Of a DNA stretch of 64,000 nt, positions 36,660-46,712 are shown piece by piece; position 1 is the stretch's first letter; every line of letters begins with the position of its first letter. Source of the DNA: Spiribacter sp. 2438. GTDB taxonomy: Bacteria > Pseudomonadota > Gammaproteobacteria > Nitrococcales > Nitrococcaceae. The DNA lies in NCBI RefSeq assembly GCF_009676705.1, contig NZ_CP046046.1:1612001-1676000 (forward strand), given 5' to 3'. Made by a program: the position numbers and the translations under genes. The notes under the pieces are model-generated. The model was not told the DNA's origin, did not search any database, and saw nothing but the letters and a program-made list of their open reading frames with translations.

Positions 36660-39296
36660 ATGGATGCCAGGAGTATTCCCGCACTCATTCGGGCCGGGGG
36701 AGAAACGACAGAGCGCCCCGCGCTGGTGGCTTACACGCCGGATGGGCCGCGCGAGGTCAGTCATGAGCAGCTGCAGGCCGGTATAGAGCGGCGCGCGAAG
36801 GCATTGTTGGCCGAGGGACTGGAGCCCGGTGGCCGGGTGATGATTTTCGCCGCCAACAGTCCCGAGTGGGTGGAAACCGCCCTGGCCACCCTGACCGCCG
36901 GCGGCACCGTGGTGCCGGTGGACGCCCAGATGGGCGAGAGGGATCTGGCCCACGTGATCAGCGATGCCGGTCCCTGGCGTATCTTCACCAGCGACGACCT
37001 GCGGCGCCGCTTGCCGAATGCCGTGGCCACCGAAAGAATTCATATCCTGAAACCGGACGAAACCTCCGAGGCATCCCCCGCCAGCGAGGATGCGCCGGAT
37101 CCGGAGTCGAGGGCCCCGACGCCCGATACCATCGCCGCCATCTTCTACACCTCCGGCACCACCGGCCCCCCCAAGGGCGTACCGCTCACCCACGCCAACA
37201 TCACCACCAACGTCAGCGCTCTGCTGGACGAGGGCATTGCCCACAACGGGGATCGGGTGCTGGTCCCTCTGCCCCTGCATCACGTTTACCCGTTCAGCAT
37301 TGGTCTGATCACGACCCTTAGCATTGGCGCCACCATGGTGCTGCCCCAATCCCTGGTCGGGCCACGCATCGCCGAAGCATTGCGGGACAGCGAGGCCACG
37401 ATTCTTCTGGGGGTGCCACGGCTTTACTCAGCACTCTGGAGCCGCCTGGAAGCCCGCCTCACCGCCGGCCGCCGGTGGCGGCAGAAAATCCTCAACGGCG
37501 TGATGGGCGCCTGCACGTTTCTACAGCGGCGTCTTGGGGTGAATGCCGGGCGAGTCATTTTCCGACCGGTCATGAAACGCCTGGCGCCGTCACTGCGCCT
37601 GGCCGTCAGCGGCGGTGCGGCGCTGGATGCCCAACTGGGCGAGCGGCTGCAGGCGCTTGGCTGGACGGTGGCCACCGGTTACGGACTGACCGAGACCTCG
37701 CCGATACTGACCATCAACGCCCCCCGGGACGCCCGCCTCGATACCGCCGGCCGACCGCTGCCCGGGGTTGAGGTCAGCATTTCCAATGGCGAAGTGGTGG
37801 CCCGGGGGCCCAATGTCTTCGACGGTTACCTGAACGAAGCCGAGCCCCGCCACGAAGTCATTGACGAACAGGGCTGGTATCACACGGGCGACTCCGGGGA
37901 ATTCGACGAAGACGGCTATTTGCGTCTTTCCGGGCGGATTTCCTCCACCATTGTGCTGCCCGGTGGCGAAAACATTGACCCGGAGCGCATCGAAGGCGCT
38001 CTCAGTGAACAGCCGGCCGTGCGCGAAGCAGGCGTCCTGGAGGTGGATGGCCGGCTGGCGGCGGTGCTGGTGCCTGAGCCCGGTGATGCCGAGGAAACTG
38101 AGGAAGCCCGGGACGAGCGCCTGGATGAGGCCGTCGGGGAGGCGATGAGCCACCTCCCCGGGCACCATGCCATCGGCGATGTCCAGGTCAGCCCGGACCC
38201 GTTGCCGCGAACCCGACTTGGCAAACTGCGGCGCCACCGCCTGGAGGAGCTTTATGAGCAGCTGCAGTCCGGTGAAAAAGTCGCCGAGCAGGCGCCCATG
38301 GACCCGGAAGACATGGCGCCGGAGGACCAGTCATTGCTGGCGGATCCGGTGGCCGCGGCCACCTGGGATTTCCTCGCGGAGCGATTTGCCAACGAAAGAC
38401 TGACTCCGGACAGCCGACTGCACCGGGACCTGGGACTGGACTCCCTCAGCTGGGTGGACCTGGGGATGGCGCTCCGGGAGCGCGCCGGCATCGAGCTGGG
38501 AGATGACGCCATCGGTCGTGTTGAGACCGTCCGCGATCTGTTGCAGGAAGCCATTCAGGCGGATCAACCGGACGGTGAAGCCGACGCCGGCGGATCCCTG
38601 ATCGATGCCCTGCAGGCGCCTGAGTCTCTGCTGGACGATGAGGACCGCCGGCTGCTGGCGCCGCGGGGCCCGGTCCGCCATGCGACCGCCCGCCTGGCAC
38701 TGGGGATCTGCAACCTGCTCAACCGCTTCGTGGTCCGCGTGGAAGTGGAAGGCGAATGGCCAGCTACGGGCTCCTACCTGATCACCGCCCGCCACATCAG
38801 CGCCTACGACCCCATTGCCCTGATCGGGTCCATGAGCCGTGATCGCATCGACCCGCTGTTCTGGGCCGGCTGGACTGGAATGATGTTTTCCTCACCGCCG
38901 CGGCGCTGGTTCAGCCACACGGCCAGAGTGCTGCCCATTGACGCCGGCGCCGCGCCCCGGCGCAGCCTTGCGCTGGCCGCAGCCTGCCTGGATCGAGGCC
39001 ATCCGTTGATCTGGTTTCCGGAAGGTCAGCGGGGCAGCGGGGAGGGGCTGGAACCTCTGCGGCCCGGGATCGGGCTGCTGCTGGAGGCCCATCCGGTGCC
39101 GGTGGTGCCGGTCTGGATCGAAGGCACCGATGAGGTGTTGCCCATCGGGCGGTTCATCCCCCGCCGTGGCCGGGTGCGGGTGCGCATCGGCGAACCGCTG
39201 TCATCGGAGTCATATGGAACGGATCGCCGCCGCATCCTCGATCAGGTCGAGACCGAAATGCGGCGGCTGGGCGAAGAGGAGAAGGACGAGTCCTGA
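36660..39296 (+). CDS. Trimodular acyl-activating ligase / acyl carrier / 1-acyl-glycerophosphate acyltransferase
   Basis: Cytoplasmic or membrane-peripheral multidomain protein of 878 residues. Domain 1 (about 1-535) is an AMP-binding acyl ligase with FYTSGTTGPPKG (about 161-172), YGLTETSP and the C-terminal catalytic lysine in PRTRLGKLRR. Domain 2 (about 565-640) is an acyl carrier domain with phosphopantetheine serine S595 in DLGLDSLSW. Domain 3 (about 675-870) is a PlsC-type acyltransferase with H712-x4-D717 and FPEGQRGSG. The inferred scheme is activation of a fatty acid, loading on the built-in carrier and transfer to a glycerophospholipid acceptor. E. coli Aas has ligase and acyltransferase in the opposite order and no carrier. 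Not assigned to a named gene. Ends 7 bases before convergent ssb. Confidence 0.88.
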   Translation: MDARSIPALIRAGGETTERPALVAYTPDGPREVSHEQLQAGIERRAKALLAEGLEPGGRVMIFAANSPEWVETALATLTAGGTVVPVDAQMGERDLAHVISDAGPWRIFTSDDLRRRLPNAVATERIHILKPDETSEASPASEDAPDPESRAPTPDTIAAIFYTSGTTGPPKGVPLTHANITTNVSALLDEGIAHNGDRVLVPLPLHHVYPFSIGLITTLSIGATMVLPQSLVGPRIAEALRDSEATILLGVPRLYSALWSRLEARLTAGRRWRQKILNGVMGACTFLQRRLGVNAGRVIFRPVMKRLAPSLRLAVSGGAALDAQLGERLQALGWTVATGYGLTETSPILTINAPRDARLDTAGRPLPGVEVSISNGEVVARGPNVFDGYLNEAEPRHEVIDEQGWYHTGDSGEFDEDGYLRLSGRISSTIVLPGGENIDPERIEGALSEQPAVREAGVLEVDGRLAAVLVPEPGDAEETEEARDERLDEAVGEAMSHLPGHHAIGDVQVSPDPLPRTRLGKLRRHRLEELYEQLQSGEKVAEQAPMDPEDMAPEDQSLLADPVAAATWDFLAERFANERLTPDSRLHRDLGLDSLSWVDLGMALRERAGIELGDDAIGRVETVRDLLQEAIQADQPDGEADAGGSLIDALQAPESLLDDEDRRLLAPRGPVRHATARLALGICNLLNRFVVRVEVEGEWPATGSYLITARHISAYDPIALIGSMSRDRIDPLFWAGWTGMMFSSPPRRWFSHTARVLPIDAGAAPRRSLALAAACLDRGHPLIWFPEGQRGSGEGLEPLRPGIGLLLEAHPVPVVPVWIEGTDEVLPIGRFIPRRGRVRVRIGEPLSSESYGTDRRRILDQVETEMRRLGEEEKDES

Positions 39297-39303
39297 GCGG
39301 ACC

Positions 39304-39759
39304 TCAGAACGGGATGTCGTCGTCGAAATCATCCGCTGGCGCGGTCTCGCCGGATGACTCTGACGCCGCCGGCGGTTGCTCGCGTCGAGCGCTGCCGCCA
39401 CGATCACCGCCACCCATGCCGCCAGGGCCGTCCAGCATCTGCATGTCATTCACCACCACCTCGGTGGTGAAGCGATCCTGGCCATCTTGGCCTTGCCATT
39501 TGCGGGTCTGGAGGCGTCCCTCGACGTACACCTTGGAGCCTTTTTTCAGATACTCGCCGGCAATTTCCGCCAGCCGGCTGAAAAACACCAGCCGATGCCA
39601 TTCGGTGCGCTCCTGCTGCTCACCGGTCTGGCGATCTTTCCACTGATCGGTGGTCGCCAGCCGCGCGTTGGTCACCGCACTGCCGGACGCGGCATAGCGC
39701 ACTTCGGGATCCGCGCCGAGATTGCCCACCAGAATGACTTTGTTTACGCCCCTTGCCAT
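39304..39759 (-). CDS. ssb: Single-stranded DNA-binding protein
   Basis: Essential tetrameric SSB of 151 residues: OB-fold from residue 1 to about 110 ([28 protein letters not shown]), a Gly/Ser/Pro-rich linker and the DDDIPF tail that docks repair proteins. The ATG at 39759 is used, with GGAGG upstream; the frame extends to 39852 without support. In pseudomonads the order is uvrA-MFS-ssb; here sat/cysC sits between the MFS gene and ssb. Confidence 0.97.
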   Translation of the reverse strand: MARGVNKVILVGNLGADPEVRYAASGSAVTNARLATTDQWKDRQTGEQQERTEWHRLVFFSRLAEIAGEYLKKGSKVYVEGRLQTRKWQGQDGQDRFTTEVVVNDMQMLDGPGGMGGGDRGGSARREQPPAASESSGETAPADDFDDDIPF

Positions 39760-39863
39760 GGAAGCCTCCGTTGTCAGGTTGCCTGGCAGCCAATCACTGC
39801 CTTCGATGTGGTGATCACTGTACCCCTTCTGTCCCGACAGCAGAAACGTCACCCGACCAGAGG

Positions 39864-41588
39864 TCAGTCAAGGGCGATGAAACCCCGGCTTTCCAGCTTG
39901 AGCAGCACCTGCTGGGCGGCCTCTTCCGGCGTACAGTCCGTGGTGTCAATGGTGAGTCCCGGGGCCTCCGGCACCTCGTAGGGGTCATCAATGCCGGTAA
40001 ACCCGCTGATCTGCCCCGCCCGGGCCTTGGCGTAAAGCCCTTTGCGATCCCGGCGCTCGCACTCCTCCAGGGGCGTCGCCACGTGGATCTCGATAAAGCC
40101 GCCATTGGCGCTCTCCACCATATCCCGAACCTGGCGACGGGTACGGCGATAGGGCGCGATGGGCGCACAAATGGCCACACCGCCATTGCGAGTGATCTCG
40201 GCGGCGACAAAACCAATGCGCTGGATGTTCAGATCCCGGTGCTCCCGGGAGAAGCCCAGCTCGCTGGACAGGTGCTTACGCACCAGATCGCCGTCCAGCA
40301 GGGTCACCGGCCGCCCACCCCGCTCCAGCAGTTTGACCATGACAGCATTGGCGATGGTGGATTTGCCGGATCCCGACAAACCGGTGAAGAACAGCGTAAC
40401 CCCCTGCCGGGCTCGAGGCGGGAAGGTATTGCGCAACTCGGCGACCACTTCGGGATACCCGAACCAGTCGGGAATCTCCAGGCCTTCACGCATGCGCCGC
40501 CGGAACTCCGTCCCGGAGATGTTCATCACGGTTTCCCGGGTCTCATCCACTTCGTCGATGGGGGCGTATTCGGCGCGCTCCTCCACATAGACCATCATCC
40601 GGAACGGCACCATGCGGATGCCGATTTCATCGCCGTAACGCTCCACCAGCTCCTGCGCCTCGTAGGGGCCGTAAATGTCTTCACCATCACTGCCCTTGCC
40701 GGGGCCCGCATGATCTCGGCCGACGATGAAGTGCGTGCAGCCGTAATTGCGGCGGATGATGGCATGCCACAGGGCCTCCCGGGGGCCGCCCATCCGCATG
40801 GCGAGGGGCAGCAGCGACAGGGCCGTGGTCTGTTCCGGGTATTTCTTGAGCACATGCTCGTAACAGCGCACCCGGGAGTAGTGATCCACATCGCCCGGCT
40901 TGGTCATGCCGACCACCGGATGGATCAACAGATTGGCCTCGGCCTGCCGAGCGGCCAGAAAAGTCAGCTCCACGTGGGCCCGATGCATGGGATTGCGGGT
41001 CTGAAACGCCACCACCCGCCGCCAGCCACTGCGCTGGAATCGCTCACGCAGTTCCGCCGGGGTCATTCGCAGATGGGGAAAGTCATAGTGAGCGGGGAGA
41101 TCCAGCACCTCAATCGGCCCGCCCAGGTAGACCGGATGACTCTGCTCCTTGAGATAGGCCACACCGGGATGCGCCGGGTCGTCAGTGCCAAAAACCGCCC
41201 GCGCCTCGGCGTCGAAATCCGGGCGCCAATGATCGGTCACGTGCAGGATCGCCAGCACCACGCCCTCCGGGTCGCGAAGGGCGACGTGGTCACCCACGGC
41301 AATCCCCTCGGCAAAGCGCTCGGAAACATCCAGCGTCACCGGCATGGGCCAGAGAGTGCCATCTTCAAGGCGCATGTCAGCCAGCACTCGCTGGTAGTCA
41401 GCCTGGCCAAGAAACCCGTCCAGGGGAGAGAACCCCCCCACCGCCAGCAGCTCGAGATCACAAAGCTGGCGCGCCGTCAGGTCCCAACTGGGATATTCCA
41501 CGGCGGCCTGGCGGGCGGCCTGAGCCGCCTCCGCGGCCAGTCGCAGATCTTTCAACGCCCCGCCGTGGGGTGGAATCAGCTGAGTCAT
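39864..41588 (-). CDS. Bifunctional ATP sulfurylase / APS kinase (Sat-CysC)
   Basis: Fused sulfate activation enzyme of 574 residues. The N-terminal part (about 1-385) is homo-oligomeric ATP sulfurylase with [10 protein letters not shown] and GRDHAGPG. The C-terminal part (about 395-574) is APS kinase with P-loop GLSGSGKST and [16 protein letters not shown]. Together they turn sulfate into PAPS for assimilation. Most gammaproteobacteria use unrelated CysDN for the first step, so this type is notable. The start overlaps the MFS stop by ATGA. No cysH, cysI or sulfate permease nearby. Confidence 0.95.
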   Translation of the reverse strand: MTQLIPPHGGALKDLRLAAEAAQAARQAAVEYPSWDLTARQLCDLELLAVGGFSPLDGFLGQADYQRVLADMRLEDGTLWPMPVTLDVSERFAEGIAVGDHVALRDPEGVVLAILHVTDHWRPDFDAEARAVFGTDDPAHPGVAYLKEQSHPVYLGGPIEVLDLPAHYDFPHLRMTPAELRERFQRSGWRRVVAFQTRNPMHRAHVELTFLAARQAEANLLIHPVVGMTKPGDVDHYSRVRCYEHVLKKYPEQTTALSLLPLAMRMGGPREALWHAIIRRNYGCTHFIVGRDHAGPGKGSDGEDIYGPYEAQELVERYGDEIGIRMVPFRMMVYVEERAEYAPIDEVDETRETVMNISGTEFRRRMREGLEIPDWFGYPEVVAELRNTFPPRARQGVTLFFTGLSGSGKSTIANAVMVKLLERGGRPVTLLDGDLVRKHLSSELGFSREHRDLNIQRIGFVAAEITRNGGVAICAPIAPYRRTRRQVRDMVESANGGFIEIHVATPLEECERRDRKGLYAKARAGQISGFTGIDDPYEVPEAPGLTIDTTDCTPEEAAQQVLLKLESRGFIALD

Positions 41589-42787
41589 GAAGCCTCCATG
41601 GACACCGATTGGTCATCCGTTGATACCGGCGCCCTTAATCCAAGCGCCACCAATAGCCAGAGCGCCGCTGCCGCGGCGCAGAAAAGGAAAACACCCTGAA
41701 CCCCGAACCCCCCATACACCAGGCCGCCCAAGGTCCCCCCCAGAAATGCTCCGAGAAACTGGGCCGTGGAATAAACTCCCAGCGCCGTGCCCCGAAAGCC
41801 TTCCGGTGAGAAGCGGGTCAACAGCGACGGCAGGCTCGCCTCCAGCGTGTTGAAGCCGACAAAGAACAGCCAGAGCGCGCCCAGGACGATGATCAGTGAA
41901 TCGGTGAAGCCGGCCATCAACAGCTGCGCACCAATCAACAGCGCCGCCACCCCCGCCAGCAGCCGGTGCAGGATCCGGCGACGCTCGCCGACCGCCAGAA
42001 TCACCGCCATGCCGGCCACCGAGAGCACCAGCACCGGCACATAAACCATCCAGTGATCCGTCCGAAGCACTCCCAGACGCGATTCAAGCACCACGGGCAG
42101 AACCACGAAGCTGGCGGTGAGCACCAGGTGCAACAACAGCACCCCCAGATCCAGCCGCAGCAGATCCGGGTGACGAAGCACCACCGGCAACCCTCCGGCC
42201 CGGGCGTTCACCTCCGGCCGGAAGGTCGCTTCGCCGCCGGCGGGAACCAGGAGGAAAAGCAGCGCCATGGCCACCAGCGCGAACACGGCGGTGGCCCAGA
42301 ACACGCCAGCCAGACCCGTGCCCGCCGCAATGGCCGGTCCCAGCACCAGCGCCACCATGAAGGCCGCACCCACGCTAATGCCGATCAATGCCATGGCCTT
42401 GGTGCGCTGGGTGTCCCGGGTGAGGTCCGCCGCCAGCGCCATCACCGCCGCGGCGATCGCGCCGCCGCCTTGCAGGATGCGACCGAGAATCACGCCGTAA
42501 ATGGTGTCCGCCTGAGCCGCTACCACACTGCCGAGGGCAAAGATCAACAGACCGGCCACGATCACGGGCCGCCGACCCAGGCGATCGGAGAGCATGCCGA
42601 AGGGAATCTGCAACAGCGCCTGGGTCAAACCATAGGCGCCAATGGCGAGGCCGATCAGAGCCGGAGTGGCCCCGGTCAATTCATCCCCGTAGAGGGCGAA
42701 CACCGGCAGGATCAGGAACAGACCCAGCATGCGCAGGCCGAAGATCACCGCCAGCCCCGCCGTGGCGCGCCGCTCGGTGGTGTTCAT
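41585..42787 (-). CDS. MFS transporter (YajR/ uvrA-neighbour type)
   Basis: Major facilitator of 400 residues with about 12 transmembrane helices and motif [12 protein letters not shown] between helices 2 and 3. The C-terminal YAM domain of E. coli YajR is absent. The substrate is unknown. A gene of this kind is regularly divergent from uvrA in gammaproteobacteria. I start at the ATG at 42787; a GTG at 42820 is possible but would put the upstream dyad in the coding region. It is coupled to sat/cysC through an ATGA overlap, so a role in sulfur metabolism is conceivable but unproven. Confidence 0.85.
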   Translation of the reverse strand: MNTTERRATAGLAVIFGLRMLGLFLILPVFALYGDELTGATPALIGLAIGAYGLTQALLQIPFGMLSDRLGRRPVIVAGLLIFALGSVVAAQADTIYGVILGRILQGGGAIAAAVMALAADLTRDTQRTKAMALIGISVGAAFMVALVLGPAIAAGTGLAGVFWATAVFALVAMALLFLLVPAGGEATFRPEVNARAGGLPVVLRHPDLLRLDLGVLLLHLVLTASFVVLPVVLESRLGVLRTDHWMVYVPVLVLSVAGMAVILAVGERRRILHRLLAGVAALLIGAQLLMAGFTDSLIIVLGALWLFFVGFNTLEASLPSLLTRFSPEGFRGTALGVYSTAQFLGAFLGGTLGGLVYGGFGVQGVFLFCAAAAALWLLVALGLRAPVSTDDQSVSMEAS

Positions 42788-42809
42788 TGGCCCGGCACCG
42801 GATCCTTTG

Positions 42810-42825
42810 CTGGCGTGCACGGCAG
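42810..42825. promoter_or_regulatory. Dyad operator candidate between uvrA and the MFS gene
   Basis: CTGGCGTGCACGGCAG is palindromic at 14 of 16 positions, with a perfect 8-base core CGTGCACG. It lies in the 85-base divergent gap. Its ends fit the LexA frame CTG-N10-CAG, and uvrA is SOS-controlled in E. coli, but the GC-rich core is unlike the AT-rich E. coli box. LexA binding is therefore only a possibility. Confidence 0.45.
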
Positions 42826-42856
42826 TTCCTGTGGGTCAGTGGTTGCGCAAGGGCGG

Positions 42857-42862
42857 TATACT
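42857..42862 (+). promoter_or_regulatory. -10 box candidate of uvrA
   Basis: TATACT matches 5 of 6 consensus bases and ends 10 bases before the uvrA ATG. The implied transcription start is within a few bases of the start codon, and no Shine-Dalgarno sequence is present. No good -35 lies 16-18 bases upstream; the 42834 region reads GGTCAG. Confidence 0.4.
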
Positions 42863-42872
42863 AGCAAATCGT

Positions 42873-45710
42873 ATGAACGCCATAGTCATTGCGGGCGCGC
42901 GCACCCACAACCTGCGCGATCTTCACCTCTCCCTGCCCCGCGGCCGCCTGATCGTCATCACCGGTCCCTCCGGCTCGGGGAAGTCGTCGCTCGCCTTCGA
43001 CACCCTCTACGCCGAGGGGCAGCGCCGCTATGTCGAATCCCTGTCCGCCTACGCCCGTCAGTTCCTGTCCATGATGGACAAGCCGGACGTGGACCGCATT
43101 GAAGGATTGTCACCGGCGATTGCCATTGAGCAGCGCGCCACTTCGCACAACCCGCGGTCCACCGTCGGCACCGTCACGGAAATACATGACTACCTGCGGC
43201 TGCTGTTTGCCCGCGCGGGAACCCCCCATTGCCCGGATCACGGCCACACACTGAACGCCCAGAGCATCAGCGAAATGGTGGACCATATCCTTGCCCTTCC
43301 GGAGGGTGAGCGGGTCATGCTGCTGGCGCCCCTGGTCCGGGGCCGTCGCGGCGAGCATCGCGACGTGATCGCCGATCTTCGCCGGCAGGGCTTCGTGCGG
43401 GTCCGGGTGGACGGACAGGTGATGGAGCTTGATGAGGTCCCGGCGCTGGACTCCCAGCGAGCTCACGATATTGACGCCGTGGTGGACCGCTTTCGAATCC
43501 GGCCGGATCTGGCCACGCGCCTGGCGGACTCCCTGGAAACCTGCCTCTCCCTCGGCAACGACATCGCCCGACTGAGCTTCATGGATGAGCCTGACCGCGA
43601 GGACCGGGTCTTCTCGGCCCGCTATGCCTGTCCCGAATGCGGTTTCTCGCTGAGCGAACTGGAGCCCCGTGGCTTTTCCTTCAATAACCCGCGGGGAGCC
43701 TGCCCCACTTGCGATGGCCTGGGCGTGGAGCAGTTCATCGATCCCGCCCGGGTGGTGGTTCAGCCCAGTCTCTCGCTGGCCGCGGGCGCGGTGCGCGGCT
43801 GGGATCGGCGCAATGCCTATTATGGTCAGATCATCCAGGATCTGGCCCGTCATTATCAGTTCGACGTGGAGACACCCTGGCAGGACCTCCCTGAGTCCAT
43901 TCGTGAGGTCGTCCTCTACGGCAGCGGTGACGAGGCGATTGCATTCCGCTATGCCGGAGCCCGGCAGGGCACTGCAGAGGCGCGACATCACCCCTTCGAG
44001 GGAGTGATCAACAACATGAGCCGGCGTTATCGGGAGACGGATTCGGCGGCGGTACGTGATGAGCTGGCCCGCTTCCTGACCCGCCGCACCTGCCCCGACT
44101 GCCAGGGGAGCCGCCTGAACGCCGCCGCCCGGCATGTGGAAGTGGCCGGATGGAACCTGCCGGCCATCAACCGCCTGTCAATTGGCGAGGCGGCGGAAGT
44201 CCTGACCGCCCTGCCGCTGGAGGGCGCCCGTGCCACCATCGCCGAGGGCATCGTCCACGAAATCGGTCAGCGGCTGACATTTCTGGTGAATGTGGGCCTC
44301 GATTACCTGTCTCTTGAGCGCAGCGCCGATACCCTGTCCGGGGGCGAAGCCCAGCGCATCCGGCTGGCCAGCCAGATTGGTGCCGGGCTGGTGGGCGTCA
44401 TGTATGTGCTCGACGAGCCGTCCATCGGGCTCCATCAGCGGGATAATGAGCGATTGCTGTCGACGCTGCGGCATTTGCGCGATCTGGACAATACCGTGAT
44501 CGTGGTCGAACACGACGAGGAGGCCATGCGGGCCGCCGACCACCTGGTGGACATGGGGCCCGGCGCCGGCGTCGAGGGCGGTGCCGTCATCGCCAGTGGC
44601 ACGGCCGAGGCGGTGATGGCCAACCCGGCGTCGGTGACCGGCGACTATCTGGCGGGCCGACGATCCATCCCGGTCCCCGAAAACCGCCAGCCGGCCATTG
44701 AGGGACGCGGCATTCGGATTCGTGGCGCGCGGGGGCACAACCTGCAGACGGTGGATGTGAATTTCCCGGCGGGTCTGATGATCGGTGTCACCGGCGTTTC
44801 GGGTTCAGGCAAATCAACGCTGGTAAATGCCACACTCTATCCCGCAGCGGCTTCGGCGCTGAACGGCGCCGATCTGACCCCGGAGGACTGCGAGGCCGTG
44901 GAAGGCCTCGAGCATTTCGACAAAGTGGTGGAAATCGACCAAAGCCCTATTGGCCGGACGCCGCGATCCAACCCGGCCACCTATACCGGCGTTTTTACGC
45001 CCATTCGGGAGTTGTTTGCCGGCACACCGGAAGCCCGATCACGGGGCTATGGTCCCGGGCGGTTCAGCTTCAATGTTCGCGGGGGACGCTGTGAGGCCTG
45101 CCAGGGCGAAGGCGTCCTGCGGGTCGAGATGCACTTTCTCCCGGATGTCTACGTGCCCTGCGACGTCTGTGAAGGCGCCCGCTACAACCGCGAGACGCTA
45201 CAGATCCGCTACCGTGGCTACACCATCGCCGATGTGCTCGGCATGAGTGTCAGCCAGGCCCGTGAGGTGTTCGCCAGTATCCCGCCGCTTGCCCGCAAGC
45301 TGCAGACCCTGGAGGACGTGGGGCTGGGTTATGTGCGGCTGGGGCAGAACGCCGTGACCCTGTCCGGTGGTGAGGCCCAGCGGGTGAAGCTGGCCCGGGA
45401 GCTGTCCCGGCGCAGCACCGGACGAACACTCTACATTCTGGACGAGCCCACCACTGGCCTGCATTTCCAGGACATCGCCCGACTGTTGGAGGTGCTCCAC
45501 CGCCTGCGTGACGAGGGCAATACCCTGGTGGTCATCGAGCACAACCTGGACGTGATCAAGACCTGCGACTGGCTGATCGACATGGGACCGGAGGGTGGAG
45601 CCGGTGGCGGCGAAGTCGTGGCCACCGGCACGCCGGAAGCCGTTGCAGCGGACCCGGGCTCTCACACGGGTCGCTACCTCAAGCCGCTGCTGGAGAAAAA
45701 TCCGCCCTGA
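42873..45710 (+). CDS. uvrA: Excinuclease ABC subunit A (UvrA)
   Basis: DNA damage sensor of nucleotide excision repair, a double ABC ATPase of 945 residues. The first Walker A is [12 protein letters not shown] and the second [10 protein letters not shown]; the ABC signatures are LSGGEAQRI and LSGGEAQRV. Zinc modules are [21 protein letters not shown] and [18 protein letters not shown]. The ATG at 42873 matches the family N-terminus; it has no clear ribosome site and a -10-like box ends only 10 bases before it. The stop abuts that of convergent mdh. Confidence 0.97.
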   Translation: MNAIVIAGARTHNLRDLHLSLPRGRLIVITGPSGSGKSSLAFDTLYAEGQRRYVESLSAYARQFLSMMDKPDVDRIEGLSPAIAIEQRATSHNPRSTVGTVTEIHDYLRLLFARAGTPHCPDHGHTLNAQSISEMVDHILALPEGERVMLLAPLVRGRRGEHRDVIADLRRQGFVRVRVDGQVMELDEVPALDSQRAHDIDAVVDRFRIRPDLATRLADSLETCLSLGNDIARLSFMDEPDREDRVFSARYACPECGFSLSELEPRGFSFNNPRGACPTCDGLGVEQFIDPARVVVQPSLSLAAGAVRGWDRRNAYYGQIIQDLARHYQFDVETPWQDLPESIREVVLYGSGDEAIAFRYAGARQGTAEARHHPFEGVINNMSRRYRETDSAAVRDELARFLTRRTCPDCQGSRLNAAARHVEVAGWNLPAINRLSIGEAAEVLTALPLEGARATIAEGIVHEIGQRLTFLVNVGLDYLSLERSADTLSGGEAQRIRLASQIGAGLVGVMYVLDEPSIGLHQRDNERLLSTLRHLRDLDNTVIVVEHDEEAMRAADHLVDMGPGAGVEGGAVIASGTAEAVMANPASVTGDYLAGRRSIPVPENRQPAIEGRGIRIRGARGHNLQTVDVNFPAGLMIGVTGVSGSGKSTLVNATLYPAAASALNGADLTPEDCEAVEGLEHFDKVVEIDQSPIGRTPRSNPATYTGVFTPIRELFAGTPEARSRGYGPGRFSFNVRGGRCEACQGEGVLRVEMHFLPDVYVPCDVCEGARYNRETLQIRYRGYTIADVLGMSVSQAREVFASIPPLARKLQTLEDVGLGYVRLGQNAVTLSGGEAQRVKLARELSRRSTGRTLYILDEPTTGLHFQDIARLLEVLHRLRDEGNTLVVIEHNLDVIKTCDWLIDMGPEGGAGGGEVVATGTPEAVAADPGSHTGRYLKPLLEKNPP

Positions 45711-45717
45711 TCAGGGC
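45704..45717. repeat. 14-base palindrome spanning the uvrA and mdh stop codons
   Basis: GCCCTGATCAGGGC is a perfect palindrome. Its centre TGATCA holds the uvrA stop (45708-45710) and, on the other strand, the mdh stop (45711-45713). There are no bases between the two genes and no U tract on either side. Confidence 0.6.
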
Positions 45718-46691
45718 AGCAAGTGGGCGACCGCGTCCCGCTCTTCGACAAGCTCCTGCTCCGTAGCACTCATGCGCTCGCGGGAGAAGTCATCGATGTC
45801 CAGGCCCTGGACGATCTCGTACCGGCCTTCAGCGCAACGCACCGGGAAGGAGTAGATAATCCCCTCGGTGATGCCATAGCTGCCGTCTGACGGAATAGCC
45901 ATGCTCACCCAGTCGTCAGCCGGCGTTCCCAGCGTCCAGTCCCGCATGTGGTCAATGGCGGCACTGGCGGCAGACGCTGCACTGGACTGCCCACGGGCCT
46001 TGATGATGGCCGCGCCCCGCTGCTGAACCGTCGGGATAAAGCTTTCTTCGAGCCACCCCTGGTCCACCAGACTGGAAGCCGCCTGACCGCCGACACTGGC
46101 GTGGCTGATATCCGGATACTGAGTGGCCGAGTGATTGCCCCATACTGTGAGCTGGCGGATATCGGTGACGTGGCTGCTGGTACGGTTGGCTAGCTGCGCC
46201 AGCGCCCGATTGTGATCCAGGCGGGTCATCGCGGTGAAGCAGCGGGGATCGAGATCCGGCGCATTACGCTGGGCAATGAGTGCGTTGGTATTGGCCGGGT
46301 TGCCAACCGCCAGCACCCGAACATCGCGACTGGCCACGTTGTTCATGGCTTTGCCCTGAACCGAGAAAATCGCCGCATTGGCCTCGAGAAGGTCCTTGCG
46401 CTCCATGCCTGGTCCGCGCGGCTTGGCGCCGACCAGCAGGATGTAGTCGGCATCCCGAAATGCCTCTTCCGCCTGGTCGGTGGCGGCCATGCCCGCCACC
46501 AGCGGGAAAGCACAGTCGTCCAGCTCCATCATCACGCCCTGGACGGCGTCCATGGCCGGGGGAACTTCGAGCAGCTGCAGAATGACGGGCTGATCCGGTC
46601 CGAGCATGTCCCCCGAAGCAATCCGGAACAACAGGCTATAACCGATCTGACCGGCCGCTCCCGTGACGGCCACGCGTACTGGTGCTTTCAT
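45711..46691 (-). CDS. mdh: Malate dehydrogenase (type 2)
   Basis: NAD-dependent malate/oxaloacetate oxidoreductase of 326 residues. It has the N-terminal [16 protein letters not shown] fold, the mobile loop [14 protein letters not shown] with the substrate arginines, NPANTNA, and the catalytic histidine of [11 protein letters not shown]. This is the long, cytosolic-like class, not the short lactate-dehydrogenase-like one. It starts 21 bases after rplQ with AAAGGGG before the ATG, so it may be expressed with the alpha operon. Its stop codon touches that of uvrA. Confidence 0.95.
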   Translation of the reverse strand: MKAPVRVAVTGAAGQIGYSLLFRIASGDMLGPDQPVILQLLEVPPAMDAVQGVMMELDDCAFPLVAGMAATDQAEEAFRDADYILLVGAKPRGPGMERKDLLEANAAIFSVQGKAMNNVASRDVRVLAVGNPANTNALIAQRNAPDLDPRCFTAMTRLDHNRALAQLANRTSSHVTDIRQLTVWGNHSATQYPDISHASVGGQAASSLVDQGWLEESFIPTVQQRGAAIIKARGQSSAASAASAAIDHMRDWTLGTPADDWVSMAIPSDGSYGITEGIIYSFPVRCAEGRYEIVQGLDIDDFSRERMSATEQELVEERDAVAHLLP

Positions 46692-46712
46692 GCAGTCCCC
46701 CCTTTACTGGGT

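Noticed and set aside
39785-39801. GGCAG-N7-CTGCC repeat upstream of ssb as an SOS box
   Set aside because: The arms and spacing do not fit CTG-N10-CAG, and 5-base arms are frequent by chance at this base composition.
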